In this document: positions 9,959-18,125 of the stretch, one piece after another | Layout: the number at the start of each line of letters is the position of its first letter | Position numbering within the stretch: position 1 is the first letter of the stretch | NCBI RefSeq assembly: GCF_029948125.1 | Contig: NZ_JASAMB010000001.1 | Span: 769,564 to 833,563 of the forward strand | Length of the DNA: 64,000 bases | Direction of reading: 5' to 3' | Origin: Catellatospora sp. KI3 | GTDB lineage: Bacteria > Actinomycetota > Actinomycetes > Mycobacteriales > Micromonosporaceae | Translations under genes and position numbers: made by a program | The notes under the pieces: generated by a model | What the model was told of the DNA's origin: nothing | The model's input: only the letters and a program-made list of their open reading frames with translations | Database searches by the model: none

Positions 9959-10420
9959 ATGACCGAGGAACGACGCCGACCCCCGGCCCTTCGCAGACTC
10001 GCCCAGCAGGTGGGGTCGGTCGCGGCCGACCAGCCGGTCGCCTGGCTCCGGGCCTGGCAGGCCGTCGTCTTCGTCACCGCCCTCATGCTGCTGTGGTGGC
10101 TGCTGCTGCGCCTGATCGGACTGGGTTCGACCGGCTCCGACTTCTGGCGCGACCTCGGCACCGCCCCGCTGGTCTCCGGCACGATAGTGATGATCATGTG
10201 GGCCCGGGGACGGGCCCGCCACCGCGTTCCCGCCGCGATAGCCGGCCTGGGCACCCTGTTCAGTGCGGATATCGTCGCCCATGCGATCGTCGGTCGGGAT
10301 CACTTCGGCCCCGAATGGCTGGCCATCACCCTCGGCATCGCCCTGGCCGGCTGCTACCTGTTCGCCGCGATCACCCACCTGCCCCCGCGCTCGACACCGG
10401 GTGCTCCCGTCACGGACTGA
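9959..10420 (+). CDS. Small integral membrane protein, unknown function
   Basis: Predicted 153 residues with four hydrophobic helices: around AWQAVVFVTALMLLWWLLL, LVSGTIVMIMWA, AIAGLGTLFSADIVAHAI and WLAITLGIALAGCYLFAA. A short basic N-terminus and a Pro-rich C-terminal tail flank them. No family is recognised. Starts at GTG 9932 (adding nine residues) and ATG 9959 are both possible; the ATG gives a natural charged N-terminus. The last 11 bp overlap the end of the converging Imm26-like gene. Confidence 0.7.
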   Translation: MTEERRRPPALRRLAQQVGSVAADQPVAWLRAWQAVVFVTALMLLWWLLLRLIGLGSTGSDFWRDLGTAPLVSGTIVMIMWARGRARHRVPAAIAGLGTLFSADIVAHAIVGRDHFGPEWLAITLGIALAGCYLFAAITHLPPRSTPGAPVTD

Positions 10421-10919
10421 CGCCGGACCGCAGCCTCGGACGCAGCGACTCCACCCACCTGCTCGGTCGGCCGTCGAAGTGGTCGCGCAGGCGGTCCTCC
10501 ACGTGTTCCGGACTCCAGACGGCTGCCCGCTCGAGGTCCCAGCATTCCTCGGCTGTGGCCGACCGCTTGCTGAAGACCGACGGCGCGCAGGACCTGGCGA
10601 CCACGGTCAGGGGGCCGCCGGTGACGTCCTGCTGAAACTTCACGTCGAACCGCAGCTGCTCGCGCTCCAGCAAGGGCACCGTGTCGAGCAGCGTCCAGCG
10701 GCCGTTGCGCTGGAAGCAGCGGTTCGAGACCCACACGGTGAAGGCGACCGGCTTGTCCACCAGCTCCAGGAGGCCGATGGGCTGCTGCGTGGTCTCGACG
10801 TGGTCATAGAACTCGGCGTCCACTGACCAGAGCTGCCGACCGTACGCGAAGCGGCCATCGCCCAGCGGAACGCGCACCACCCGTCCAGGCGCCCGATTCG
10901 GTCGAGCCTTGCGGATCAC
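10410..10919 (-). CDS. Imm26-like immunity protein family member
   Basis: Predicted 169 residues. The N-terminal part contains GRVVRVPLGDGRFAYGRQLW, which closely resembles the opening strand pattern (PLGDGRFGYGRVL) of the Imm26 immunity family. These proteins usually protect against polymorphic toxins. No toxin gene is seen beside it, so it is an orphan immunity gene or has another role. The frame is open back to 11183, but the extra residues look unlike protein; GTG 10946 and GTG 10919 are the likely starts. No Shine-Dalgarno site is clear. Family assignment is from one motif only. Confidence 0.6.
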   Translation of the reverse strand: MIRKARPNRAPGRVVRVPLGDGRFAYGRQLWSVDAEFYDHVETTQQPIGLLELVDKPVAFTVWVSNRCFQRNGRWTLLDTVPLLEREQLRFDVKFQQDVTGGPLTVVARSCAPSVFSKRSATAEECWDLERAAVWSPEHVEDRLRDHFDGRPSRWVESLRPRLRSGVSP

Positions 10920-11216
10920 TCGCTGATCAGGCGGCGGCTGCTGCACGGCATCGATCGTCCCAGACCTGCTGCCGCGACGGAACCGCGGCCGAGCCCGGAC
11001 GTGCGCATCCGCCCCGACGAACCGATCAAGCAGGTGCCAGGACTGATGATCGCTGGCTGCTGTCATCACGTCGGCTTGTGTCCAGCCTTCCGACCGGACA
11101 CCGCGATCTTCGCGGATACGCCAGCCAAGGTCGCTACTTGTGGTCGAAGCGGCGTGTACAGCGTGGAACTCTCGGAGGCACACGTCCAGCGGCGGGCGGA
11201 AGGCGGCGAAACGACA
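10920..11216. other. Gap upstream of the Imm26-like gene, no gene supported
   Basis: The region holds only an open extension of the Imm26-like frame up to 11183 and short frames with no protein character. It should contain the promoter of the minus-strand Imm26-like gene, which I could not place. Confidence 0.4.
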
Positions 11217-11246
11217 ACGGCCGCCTTCCGGTGGGAAGGCGGCCGT
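11217..11246 (-). terminator. Terminator of the tRNA-Ala gene
   Basis: A perfect 13-bp stem (11217-11229 with 11234-11246) with a GGTG loop lies 9 nt past the tRNA 3' end. On the minus strand it is followed by a T-rich run (TTGTCGTTT). This is a textbook intrinsic terminator. Confidence 0.85.
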
Positions 11247-11255
11247 GCTTTCGGG

Positions 11256-11329
11256 TGGAGACGAGGGGATTCGAACCCCTGACCCCCTCGATGCGAACGA
11301 GGTGCGCTACCGGGCTGCGCCACGTCCCC
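11256..11329 (-). tRNA. tRNA-Ala (anticodon CGC)
   Basis: On the minus strand a full 74-nt cloverleaf can be drawn. The acceptor stem pairs GGGGACG with CGTCTCC and includes the G3-U70 wobble pair that specifies alanine. The anticodon loop TTCGCAT gives CGC, reading GCG codons. The T-loop is GTTCGAATC and the discriminator base is A73. CCA is not encoded. A terminator hairpin follows directly. Plus-strand or minus-strand open frames across it are artefacts. Confidence 0.97.
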
Positions 11330-11726
11330 GAAGGTCGTCCGGTTGAACGGACCGGCCAAGGTTAGCAGGTCTGACGGACGCGCGCTAATCGCACCCCGCC
11401 GTGTCGGGCGTCACGCACCGACCCTTCAGCCACCCGAGTGATCACCACCTGCGGTCACAACCCGGTTCGCACCCGGCACCTTCGGACCGAAGACGACGAT
11501 CTCCCTCGCAGAGATCGCCGTCTTCGGTCGAATACTGCCCCGCGAGGCCACACTTCGACCTCAAGTAGCGATCATGACCGCGCGAGCGCCGCGAGCGCCC
11601 CGCAGCGGACGCGGCGCCGCAGAGCGCGTCCGGGCACGAGCGGGTCGGACACAGAGCCGCCCGGGAACGCGGCAGGGCCGAGACGCCGGAGGGTCGAGGC
11701 GCGGGAGGGTCGAGGGCGCGGGAGGG
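11330..11726. other. Gap between tRNA-Ala and glpR/sepX; holds one long hairpin
   Basis: No gene is supported in these 397 bp. TAACCT (minus strand, 11359-11364) is a candidate -10 box for the tRNA, 30 bp from its 5' end. The only other structure is the hairpin at 11485-11529, described separately. Confidence 0.5.
11485..11529 (-). terminator. Long hairpin, probable terminator of the glp-glpR operon
   Basis: 19-nt arms (11485-11503 and 11511-11529) pair with a single mismatch around a 7-nt loop. The hairpin lies ~200 bp past the end of the division operon, on its downstream side. It could also be an unrelated intergenic palindrome. Confidence 0.5.
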
Positions 11727-12509
11727 TCAGGCGGCGGGGCCGGCGTGGTACGGGCGGCCGCGGACACCCGCGCGGCGGCCGTACGAGATGGTGGCGACCC
11801 GGGGTGCCGGGATCGCCGCCGCCTCCTCCGCGGCCAGCGAGTCGGCCCGCGCCTGGAGTTCGGCCAGCGCCTCCTGGGCCCGCAGCAGCTCCTCCTGGAG
11901 CAGCCGGGCGGCTTCGCGGCGGGCTTCGGCGCGGCGGTGCTGGGCCAGGCGCACCTGGGCCTGCTGCTCGGCCAGCCAGGCGGCCTGGCGCTCCTCGGCG
12001 CGGCGGCGCCGGGCCGAGCGCAGCGCCTGTCCGCGCAGGTGGGCGACGTAGAGCAGCAGCAGCGAACCGGTGACCGCGAGGCTGATCAGGAACCCGGGCC
12101 CGACCAGGGCCACCCCGGCGAGCTGCACGAGGTTGAGCAGGACCAGCCCGGCCAGCAGGCGGCGGCGCCGGTACACGGCGGGCCGGTGGCGGCGCCTTGG
12201 GGCCCGGCGCTTGGCCCGCTCGCCCGCGCTGACCAGGCGCAGCGGATTGCGCCGCTTACCGGGGGCGGAGGCGGGCGGCGCGGAGGCGGGCGGGGCCGAG
12301 ACGGGCATGGCGGTCAGCGCGCGCGGCGGGTTGACCGGGCGTCGGCCCGGGACAGTACGACGGCGGCGCCGGCGCGACAGCACCCGCGCGGTCGAGATCG
12401 CCCGCTCCGCCACCAGCCGCTCGGTGGCGTCGTACCGGCGCACCAGCGCCGGGGCGAGGGCGAGCAGGCCCGCAGCGGCGAGGACGGCGAGGAGCACCGA
12501 GGTCGGCAC
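11727..12509 (-). CDS. sepX: Divisome membrane protein GlpR/SepX
   Basis: 260-residue membrane protein. The N-terminal helix (TSVLLAVLAAAGLLALAPALV) is followed by RRYDATERLVAERAIST, a cytoplasmic linker rich in Arg, Ala and Pro, a second hydrophobic pair (LLAGLVLLNLVQLAGVALV and FLISLAVTGSLLLLYVAHL) and a long charged, coiled-coil-like tail. This layout and the gene order galU-glp-rimJ-glpR match the corynebacterial gephyrin receptor GlpR and Streptomyces SepX, which act at the FtsZ ring. GTG 12509 is chosen because GGGAGG lies just upstream; GTG 12527 is also open. The last residues become basic and Gly-rich. Confidence 0.82.
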   Translation of the reverse strand: MPTSVLLAVLAAAGLLALAPALVRRYDATERLVAERAISTARVLSRRRRRRTVPGRRPVNPPRALTAMPVSAPPASAPPASAPGKRRNPLRLVSAGERAKRRAPRRRHRPAVYRRRRLLAGLVLLNLVQLAGVALVGPGFLISLAVTGSLLLLYVAHLRGQALRSARRRRAEERQAAWLAEQQAQVRLAQHRRAEARREAARLLQEELLRAQEALAELQARADSLAAEEAAAIPAPRVATISYGRRAGVRGRPYHAGPAA

Positions 12510-12635
12510 CCTCACCCCTCCCGTCACCTGGTTACGGCGTCCTCATATCGGCCGCCGTAAGACTTCTAGTGAGGCGAGCGTACGGGTGTGATCACATGAT
12601 TGCGCAACGCCACACCGGTCGAAGGTGAGGGCAGA

Positions 12636-13256
12636 TCAGCCGTGGCGCCGCCGCCAGCGGGCCAGCAGCCCTCCTTCGGCGACGACGTCCTCCCAGGTCA
12701 GCGCGTATCCGATGTGATCGCGCCAGGCGCCGTCGATGTACATGTAGTGCGGGTGGTAGCCCTCTTCGCGGAAGCCGAGCTTCTCGACCACCCGGCGGCT
12801 GGGCTTGTTCTCGGGGCGGATGTTGACCTCCACCCGGTGCAGCCGCCCGGGGCCGAACGCGTGGTCGACGACGAGCGCGACGGCGGTCGGCATGATGCCG
12901 CGCCCGGCCACCCGCGAGTCGATCCAGTAGCCGCAGTACGCCGAGGAGAAGGCGCGGCGCACGATGCTGCCGAGGTTGATGTGCCCGACCAGGCGCTCGC
13001 GGCCCCGGTCGCGCAGGCAGATCGCGAACGGCATCGACTCGCCCTCCTTGGCGGCGCGCCGCATGGCCCGGCGGATCAGCCGGAAGGCCGTCGGGGAGTT
13101 CAGCTCGGCCCAGCTCGCCGGCGGGGTCGCCTCCCACTGCCGCAGCCAGGTCTCGTTGTAGGACCGCACCTCGACCCAGTCGCGCAGGTCCGACCGCTTG
13201 TACGGGCGCAGCACCACATCGCCCTCCACCAGGACGGCCGGAAAACCGATGTTCAT
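12636..13256 (-). CDS. GNAT family N-acetyltransferase, RimJ/RimL-like
   Basis: A 206-residue acetyl-CoA-dependent N-acetyltransferase. The acetyl-CoA loop region (RVAGRGIMPTAVALVVDHAF), the conserved RVEVNIRPENKPSRRVVEKLGF segment and the terminal HYMYIDGAWRDHIGYAL are characteristic of the RimJ/RimL group. Those enzymes acetylate protein or amino-acid amino groups; the target here is unknown. Its ATG overlaps the stop of glp (ATGA), so translation of the two is coupled. In corynebacteria and mycobacteria the same gene lies between glp and glpR. Confidence 0.9.
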   Translation of the reverse strand: MNIGFPAVLVEGDVVLRPYKRSDLRDWVEVRSYNETWLRQWEATPPASWAELNSPTAFRLIRRAMRRAAKEGESMPFAICLRDRGRERLVGHINLGSIVRRAFSSAYCGYWIDSRVAGRGIMPTAVALVVDHAFGPGRLHRVEVNIRPENKPSRRVVEKLGFREEGYHPHYMYIDGAWRDHIGYALTWEDVVAEGGLLARWRRRHG

Positions 13257-14548
13257 CGGCGTCGGTCCAGCAGCAGCACGTCCACCGTGGACCCCGCCGC
13301 CGCTGTCGTCACCCGTTCGCCGAGAACCAGCAGTCCGTTCGCCTCCGCCATACCCGCCAGCGTACGGGGGCCGCCCGGCAGCGGCTGCACCGTGTAGCCG
13401 CCGCCGCGGCGCTCGGCCACCAGCGCGGGGCGGAACTCGCGCAGCCCGCCCGGGGAGGAGACGGTCTCCAGCAGGTGGCCGCGCACCGACGGGCGGAAGA
13501 CGGGTTCGGCCCCGGCGAGCACCTGGATCACGGGCCGGGCCAGCACCTCGAAGCCGATCAGCGCCGCGCCCGGCTCGCCGGGCAGGCACACGATCGGGAC
13601 CTCCTCGGCGGTGCCGACGGTGCCGAAGCCCAGGGTGCCGCAGGGGTACAGCGAGACGTCGGTGAAGGTGACCATCCCGGCGCGGCTGCCGTCGCGGCGG
13701 GACAGGATGCGCCGCACCATGTCGCCGGGGCCGGTGCCCGAGCCGCCGGTGGTGATGATCAGGTCGGCGCGCAGGGTCTGGTCCTCCAGCAGCGCGCGCA
13801 GCGCCTCCGGGTCGTCGTCGCAGATCCCGACGCGGTACGCGTGGGCGCCCGCCTCGGCGGTGGCCGCGGTGAGCGCGTGCGAGTTGACGTCGACGACCTG
13901 GCCGGGCTGCGACAGCCGCCCCGCCTCGACCAGCTCGTCGCCGGTGGACACGATCACGACCCGCGGGCTGGGCCGCACCACGACGTGGCCGATGCCGCTG
14001 GCGGCCAGCGCCCCGACCAGGGCCGGGGTGACGATGGTGCCCGCGCGGGCCAGCACCGCCCCCTCGGCCACGATCTCACCGACCCGCCGTACGCCGAAGC
14101 CGCGCTTGACCGCCCGGTGCACCTCGACGGCGGCCATACCCTCGTCGGTCCAGCGCACCGGCACGACCACGTCGGCGGCCTGCGGCAGCGCGGCGCCGGC
14201 GGCGACGGAGAAGCACGCCCCCGGCGTGAGCCGGGCCGGGCGCCAGCTGGAGGCGGCCAGGTCGCCGACGACGTTGAGCCGGGCCGGACGGCCGGGCCCG
14301 GCCGCCGCGACGTCCTCGGACCGGGCCGCGTAGCCGTCGATCGCGGCGTGGTCGAAGGCCGGGTACGGGTGCGTGGCCACCACGTTGTCGGCCAGCACGT
14401 TGCCGTGCGCCTGGGTCAGGTCCAGATCCAGCGCCGGCAACGCCCGCAACCTGCGCAGCACGCTGCCCAGGTAGTCGGCGAGAGGCGTCAGCTCGCCCTC
14501 AGGAACCGGGTCGAGGTGGTCCGGACTGGACCTGACCGTGGCGGTCAT
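13253..14548 (-). CDS. glp: Gephyrin-like protein Glp (MoeA family)
   Basis: 431 residues with the MoeA/gephyrin domain order: an N-terminal subdomain, the MPT-binding motif STGDELVE followed by ITTGGSGTGPGDMVRR, and a C-terminal beta-barrel (about 350-431). MoeA homologues insert molybdenum into molybdopterin. The copy located between galU and rimJ in actinobacteria instead acts in division with GlpR/SepX, and the gene order here supports that role. It starts 2 nt after the galU stop and ends in an ATGA overlap with the acetyltransferase gene. No other molybdopterin genes are in the window, in keeping with a division role. Confidence 0.85.
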   Translation of the reverse strand: MTATVRSSPDHLDPVPEGELTPLADYLGSVLRRLRALPALDLDLTQAHGNVLADNVVATHPYPAFDHAAIDGYAARSEDVAAAGPGRPARLNVVGDLAASSWRPARLTPGACFSVAAGAALPQAADVVVPVRWTDEGMAAVEVHRAVKRGFGVRRVGEIVAEGAVLARAGTIVTPALVGALAASGIGHVVVRPSPRVVIVSTGDELVEAGRLSQPGQVVDVNSHALTAATAEAGAHAYRVGICDDDPEALRALLEDQTLRADLIITTGGSGTGPGDMVRRILSRRDGSRAGMVTFTDVSLYPCGTLGFGTVGTAEEVPIVCLPGEPGAALIGFEVLARPVIQVLAGAEPVFRPSVRGHLLETVSSPGGLREFRPALVAERRGGGYTVQPLPGGPRTLAGMAEANGLLVLGERVTTAAAGSTVDVLLLDRRR

Positions 14549-14549
14549 G

Positions 14550-15503
14550 TCAGGCAGCCCCCGCGGGACCGTCCAGCTCGGCGACGAAGGCCTTCAGCCA
14601 CTCCTTGAAGGCCGGGCCGAGGTCGGTCCGCTGGCTGGCCAGCTGTACGACAGCCTGCAGGTACCCCAGCGGCATGCCGGTGTCGTAGCGCACGCCCCGG
14701 TAGACGATGCCGTGCACCGGAGTGCCCTCGGTCAGCAGCAGCGCCATCGCGTCGGTCAGCTGGATCTCGCCGCCGCTGCCGGGCTTGGTGCGCTTGATCG
14801 CCTCGAAGATGGTGCCGGGCAGCACGTACCGGCCGACCACGGCGAGATTGCTCGGGGCCTGGTCCCGGGCGGGCTTCTCGACCAGCCCGGTCACCCGGAC
14901 CACGTTGTCGACGTCGGCCAGGTCCGGCTCCGCCGACTCGACCGAGGCGATGCCGTACCGGTTGACCTCGTCGTCGGGCACCTCGATGAAGGCGAGCACG
15001 ATGCCGCCGGTGCGCGCCTGCAGGTCGAGCATCTGCGGCAGCAGCGGGTCGTCCTCGGCGGTGAACTCGTCGCCGAGCAGCACCGCGAACGGCGCGTCGC
15101 CGACGTGAGACTCGGCATAGGACACGGCGTGCCCCAGGCCCAGCGGCTCGCCCTGGCGGCAGGTGTAGATCTCGGCCAGCTCGGAGGTGCCGCGTACGGC
15201 GGCCAGGCGCTCCATGTCGCCCTTGGCCTCCAGCCGCGCCTCCAGGTAGGGCTGGCGGTCGAAGTGGTCGACCATGCTCGTCTTGCCCCGGCCGGTGATC
15301 AGCAGTACGTCGTTGATCCCCGACCGTGACGCCTCTTCCACGATGTACTGCAGCACGGGCCGGTCCACGACCGGCAGCAGCTCCTTGGGCACCGCCTTGG
15401 TGGCGGGCAGGAACCGCGTGGCCAGGCCCGCGGCGGGAATGACCGCCTTGGTGGCCCGCGGTCCGCGGACGTTGGCTTGCGCCTTGGGGGTGTGCTCAGA
15501 CAT
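14550..15503 (-). CDS. galU: UTP--glucose-1-phosphate uridylyltransferase
   Basis: 317-residue nucleotidyltransferase that makes UDP-glucose, needed for cell-wall and surface glycans. The signature KAVIPAAGLATRFLPATKA is near residue 20, with ELLPVVDRPVLQYIVEEA after it, GLGHAV in the middle and GEIQLTDAM near 240. UDP-glucose made here could feed the UDP-glucose 4-epimerase at 57.2-58.2 kb. The start codon has no good Shine-Dalgarno site, but TAGTCT lies 6 nt upstream and would give a leaderless mRNA. It is followed closely by glp. Confidence 0.95.
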   Translation of the reverse strand: MSEHTPKAQANVRGPRATKAVIPAAGLATRFLPATKAVPKELLPVVDRPVLQYIVEEASRSGINDVLLITGRGKTSMVDHFDRQPYLEARLEAKGDMERLAAVRGTSELAEIYTCRQGEPLGLGHAVSYAESHVGDAPFAVLLGDEFTAEDDPLLPQMLDLQARTGGIVLAFIEVPDDEVNRYGIASVESAEPDLADVDNVVRVTGLVEKPARDQAPSNLAVVGRYVLPGTIFEAIKRTKPGSGGEIQLTDAMALLLTEGTPVHGIVYRGVRYDTGMPLGYLQAVVQLASQRTDLGPAFKEWLKAFVAELDGPAGAA

Positions 15504-15509
15504 GTCGCG

Positions 15510-15515
15510 AGACTA
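15510..15515 (-). promoter_or_regulatory. Candidate leaderless -10 box for galU
   Basis: On the minus strand TAGTCT ends 6 nt before the galU ATG. Its TAG is the stop codon of the upstream diguanylate cyclase gene. It could give galU-glp-rimJ transcription independent of the cyclase gene. Confidence 0.4.
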
Positions 15516-18047
15516 ACGGCCCCGAGCCTGCCTGGGGGCTTGTGGGCTGCTCGACGCGCCGCCGGATGGGCAGAGCACGCTGCCGACCACGGCGACCTGG
15601 AACGTGTCGCGCCCGGCCGCCTTGGCCGCGTACAGGGCGTCGTCGGCGGACTGGAGCACCGTGGCGCCGTTCTGGCCGTGGTCGGGCAGCACCGCCAGAC
15701 CGATGGAGACGGTCACGTTGACGAACAGGTCCTCCACCCCGTCGCGGGAGGGCACCACGATCGGTTCCCGGCGGACGGCCTCGCACAGCCGCTCGGCCAC
15801 GGCGATGCCGCCGACCTCGTCGGTCTCCGGCAGCAGGATCACGAACTCCTCGCCGCCGTGCCGGAACGCCACGTCGACCTCGCGGATCTCGTACCGGATG
15901 CGCTGGGCGAACTCGGCGAGCACCGCGTCCCCGGCGGCGTGGCCGTAGCTGTCGTTGATCTCCTTGAACCGGTCGAGGTCCAGCGCCAGCACGCACAGGC
16001 GGCGGCCGAAGCGGGCGGCCCGCTCGGACTCGCGGCGCAGCGAGTCGCGCAGCGAGCGGTAGTTGAACAGGCCGGTCAGCGGGTCGGTGACGGACAGGCG
16101 CTGGGCCTCCTCGTGCACCCGTACGTTGTCGACCGCCACCGCGGCCTGCCCGGCGAAGGTGCGCAGGGTGACCAGGTCGGCGTCGTCGAACTCGTCGCGC
16201 CCCACCCGGTCGTAGAGCGCCAGCACCCCGCGCGCCCCGGGCATCGTCCCCGGCGGCAGGTAGTTGTCCACCAGGCTCGGCGCCGAGAACGGCACCACCA
16301 TGTACGTACGGCAGTCCGGCTCGCCGGTGTCCAGGCGCGGGCCGTCGCGCTCCACCCGGCCGATGCGCGGCACCCCCGTGGCGGCCACGGAGCCGGTCAG
16401 GCCGGTGCCGTACGGCACCCGCAGCGTCCCGCGCTCGCCGCTGGTCCAGGACTCGTCCAGCCCTTCGCAGCACTGCCCCACCAGCGCCCCGGTGGCCGGG
16501 TCGGCCAGCAGCACCACGCCCGCCGAGGCACCGGTGGCGTGCCGGGCCGTCTGCAGGATCACCCGCAGGATCCGGTCGAGGTCGTGCGTGCCGGCCAGCG
16601 TGTCGCCGAGCACGCCCAGGTGCCCGCGCAGCTGGTCCCGGCTGGCCGTCAGCGCCGCCACGTAGGTCTGCAGCTCGCGGGTCATGTGGTTGAACGCGAT
16701 GGCCAGGCGGCCCAGTTCGTCGTCGCCGCGTACCGGCACCCGCGCTTCGAGGTCGCCCCCCGCGACCCGGTCCGCGGCCGCCGCCAGCTCGACCACCGGG
16801 CTGGTCGCCGTACGGGCCAGCCACCAGGCGACGGTCACGGCCATCACGGTGGTCAGCAGCACCACGCCGACGAGCAGCACGTACATGCCGGTCGGCGGGC
16901 GGGCGGGCAGCGAGACCGCCAGCGGCAGCGGCTCCCCCGCCACCGGCCCGAGCCGGGTCACCAGGTGGCCGTTGGGGGCGGTGCCGACGGCCCCGTCGCC
17001 CAGCGCCCGCGCCAGCTCCGTCACGGCGGCCACGTCGGCCCCGCCGACGGTCGTGTGCACGGCGGCGGCGGTGCCGCCGTCGGTCTGCTGCGGCGCCGGG
17101 TCCAGCGCGACGTCCAGCCCCTCGTCGGCGGCGTCCGCGTCGTCGGCGGTGGCGGCGTCCGGCGCGTCCGCGGTGCCACCGGCCTGCCCGGCTGTCGCGT
17201 CCGCCGCCCCGTCCGGCTGCGGCGTGGTTCCGTCGGGCCCGGTCAGCGGACCGGCGCCGGCCGGCAGCCCGTCGAACGTCTCGCCGCCCGGCTGCGCGGC
17301 CACGCCCTGATCGCCTTCGCCCTGTGTCCTGTCGCCCGGGGTCCCGTCGCTCTGGGCGCCGTCAGCCTGGAGAGCGCCGTCGGGGGTGGCATCCTGCGGG
17401 TCGGCGCCGGTGGGCGCGTCCGGGGCGGTCTGGGCCTCGGCCTCGGCGGCGACGTCCTCGGCCGCGGGAACGGTGGGGGCGTCGACCGGGACCGTCGTCT
17501 CCGTCCGGGTGGCGGCGGGCTGGCCGCCGGTCCCGGGCAGCAGGGTCAGCTGCGCGCCGCTGGCCTGGGCCAGGCGCTGGATCAGGTCGGCGTCGACGGT
17601 GACCGCGGCGGCGACGGTGCCGCCGTTCTTGCCGGGCAGCGGCACTCGCGCCGACAGGGCCTCGTAGCCGGCGACGAGGTCGGGGTGGACCTGCGGGTCG
17701 GGTCCGGCGCAGTCGGCCCACGGCGGCGGCGGGGCCTGCCGGGTGGTGTCGCCGCTGGTCCCGCCGTCGAGGTGGACGCCCGCGGCCAGCCCGGTGCCGA
17801 CCAGGTGCTCGGCGACGGCCATGCGCCGGTCGGCCGGGGCGGCGGCGACGGCCTCGGCGACGGCGCGGAGCTGGCCGCACAGGGAGCCCACGGCGGTGCG
17901 CACGGCGCCCGAGGCGACCGACAGCCGCTCGTCGGCCCGCTCGTGCGAGACGGTGCTGACGGTCGTGCCGACGAAGAAGGCGCCGAGCAGGACGGGGCTG
18001 AGGACCACGGCCAGGAAGGCGGTGGTGAGCCGTGCGCGCAGTGTCAC
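15513..18047 (-). CDS. Membrane diguanylate cyclase (dCache-like sensor, HAMP, GAF, GGDEF)
   Basis: An 844-residue sensor enzyme that makes cyclic di-GMP. Domains in order: TM helix (8-28), extracytoplasmic region (29-386), second TM (387-410), HAMP (411-463), GAF (about 480-645), GGDEF (650-815). The active site reads HGGEEF (731-735) and the inhibitory I-site RxxD is present as REVD five residues earlier, so both activity and product inhibition are likely. Residues ~180-325 of the outer region are a low-complexity Ala/Asp/Gly/Pro/Thr stretch, unusual in such sensors. The GTG start follows GGGGAAG. It lies 9 bp upstream of galU on the same strand and may be co-transcribed with the division genes. 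Confidence 0.92.
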   Translation of the reverse strand: MTLRARLTTAFLAVVLSPVLLGAFFVGTTVSTVSHERADERLSVASGAVRTAVGSLCGQLRAVAEAVAAAPADRRMAVAEHLVGTGLAAGVHLDGGTSGDTTRQAPPPPWADCAGPDPQVHPDLVAGYEALSARVPLPGKNGGTVAAAVTVDADLIQRLAQASGAQLTLLPGTGGQPAATRTETTVPVDAPTVPAAEDVAAEAEAQTAPDAPTGADPQDATPDGALQADGAQSDGTPGDRTQGEGDQGVAAQPGGETFDGLPAGAGPLTGPDGTTPQPDGAADATAGQAGGTADAPDAATADDADAADEGLDVALDPAPQQTDGGTAAAVHTTVGGADVAAVTELARALGDGAVGTAPNGHLVTRLGPVAGEPLPLAVSLPARPPTGMYVLLVGVVLLTTVMAVTVAWWLARTATSPVVELAAAADRVAGGDLEARVPVRGDDELGRLAIAFNHMTRELQTYVAALTASRDQLRGHLGVLGDTLAGTHDLDRILRVILQTARHATGASAGVVLLADPATGALVGQCCEGLDESWTSGERGTLRVPYGTGLTGSVAATGVPRIGRVERDGPRLDTGEPDCRTYMVVPFSAPSLVDNYLPPGTMPGARGVLALYDRVGRDEFDDADLVTLRTFAGQAAVAVDNVRVHEEAQRLSVTDPLTGLFNYRSLRDSLRRESERAARFGRRLCVLALDLDRFKEINDSYGHAAGDAVLAEFAQRIRYEIREVDVAFRHGGEEFVILLPETDEVGGIAVAERLCEAVRREPIVVPSRDGVEDLFVNVTVSIGLAVLPDHGQNGATVLQSADDALYAAKAAGRDTFQVAVVGSVLCPSGGASSSPQAPRQARGR

Positions 18048-18125
18048 ACTTCCCCCTTGAAGTCATCCCAGTCAACGCCGGACGCCGCCAGCGGGATGCG
18101 ACGCTTGCGGGTATATGAGGGTTTT

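Noticed and set aside
11066..11359. Open frames on both strands across the tRNA-Ala gene
   Set aside because: They encode the typical artefact peptide of a tRNA (VAQPGSAPRSHRGGQGFESP-like). The cloverleaf with G3-U70 is clear.
13253..14548. Molybdopterin biosynthesis MoeA
   Set aside because: The family match is real, but no other molybdopterin genes are near and the galU-glp-rimJ-glpR order indicates the division protein Glp.
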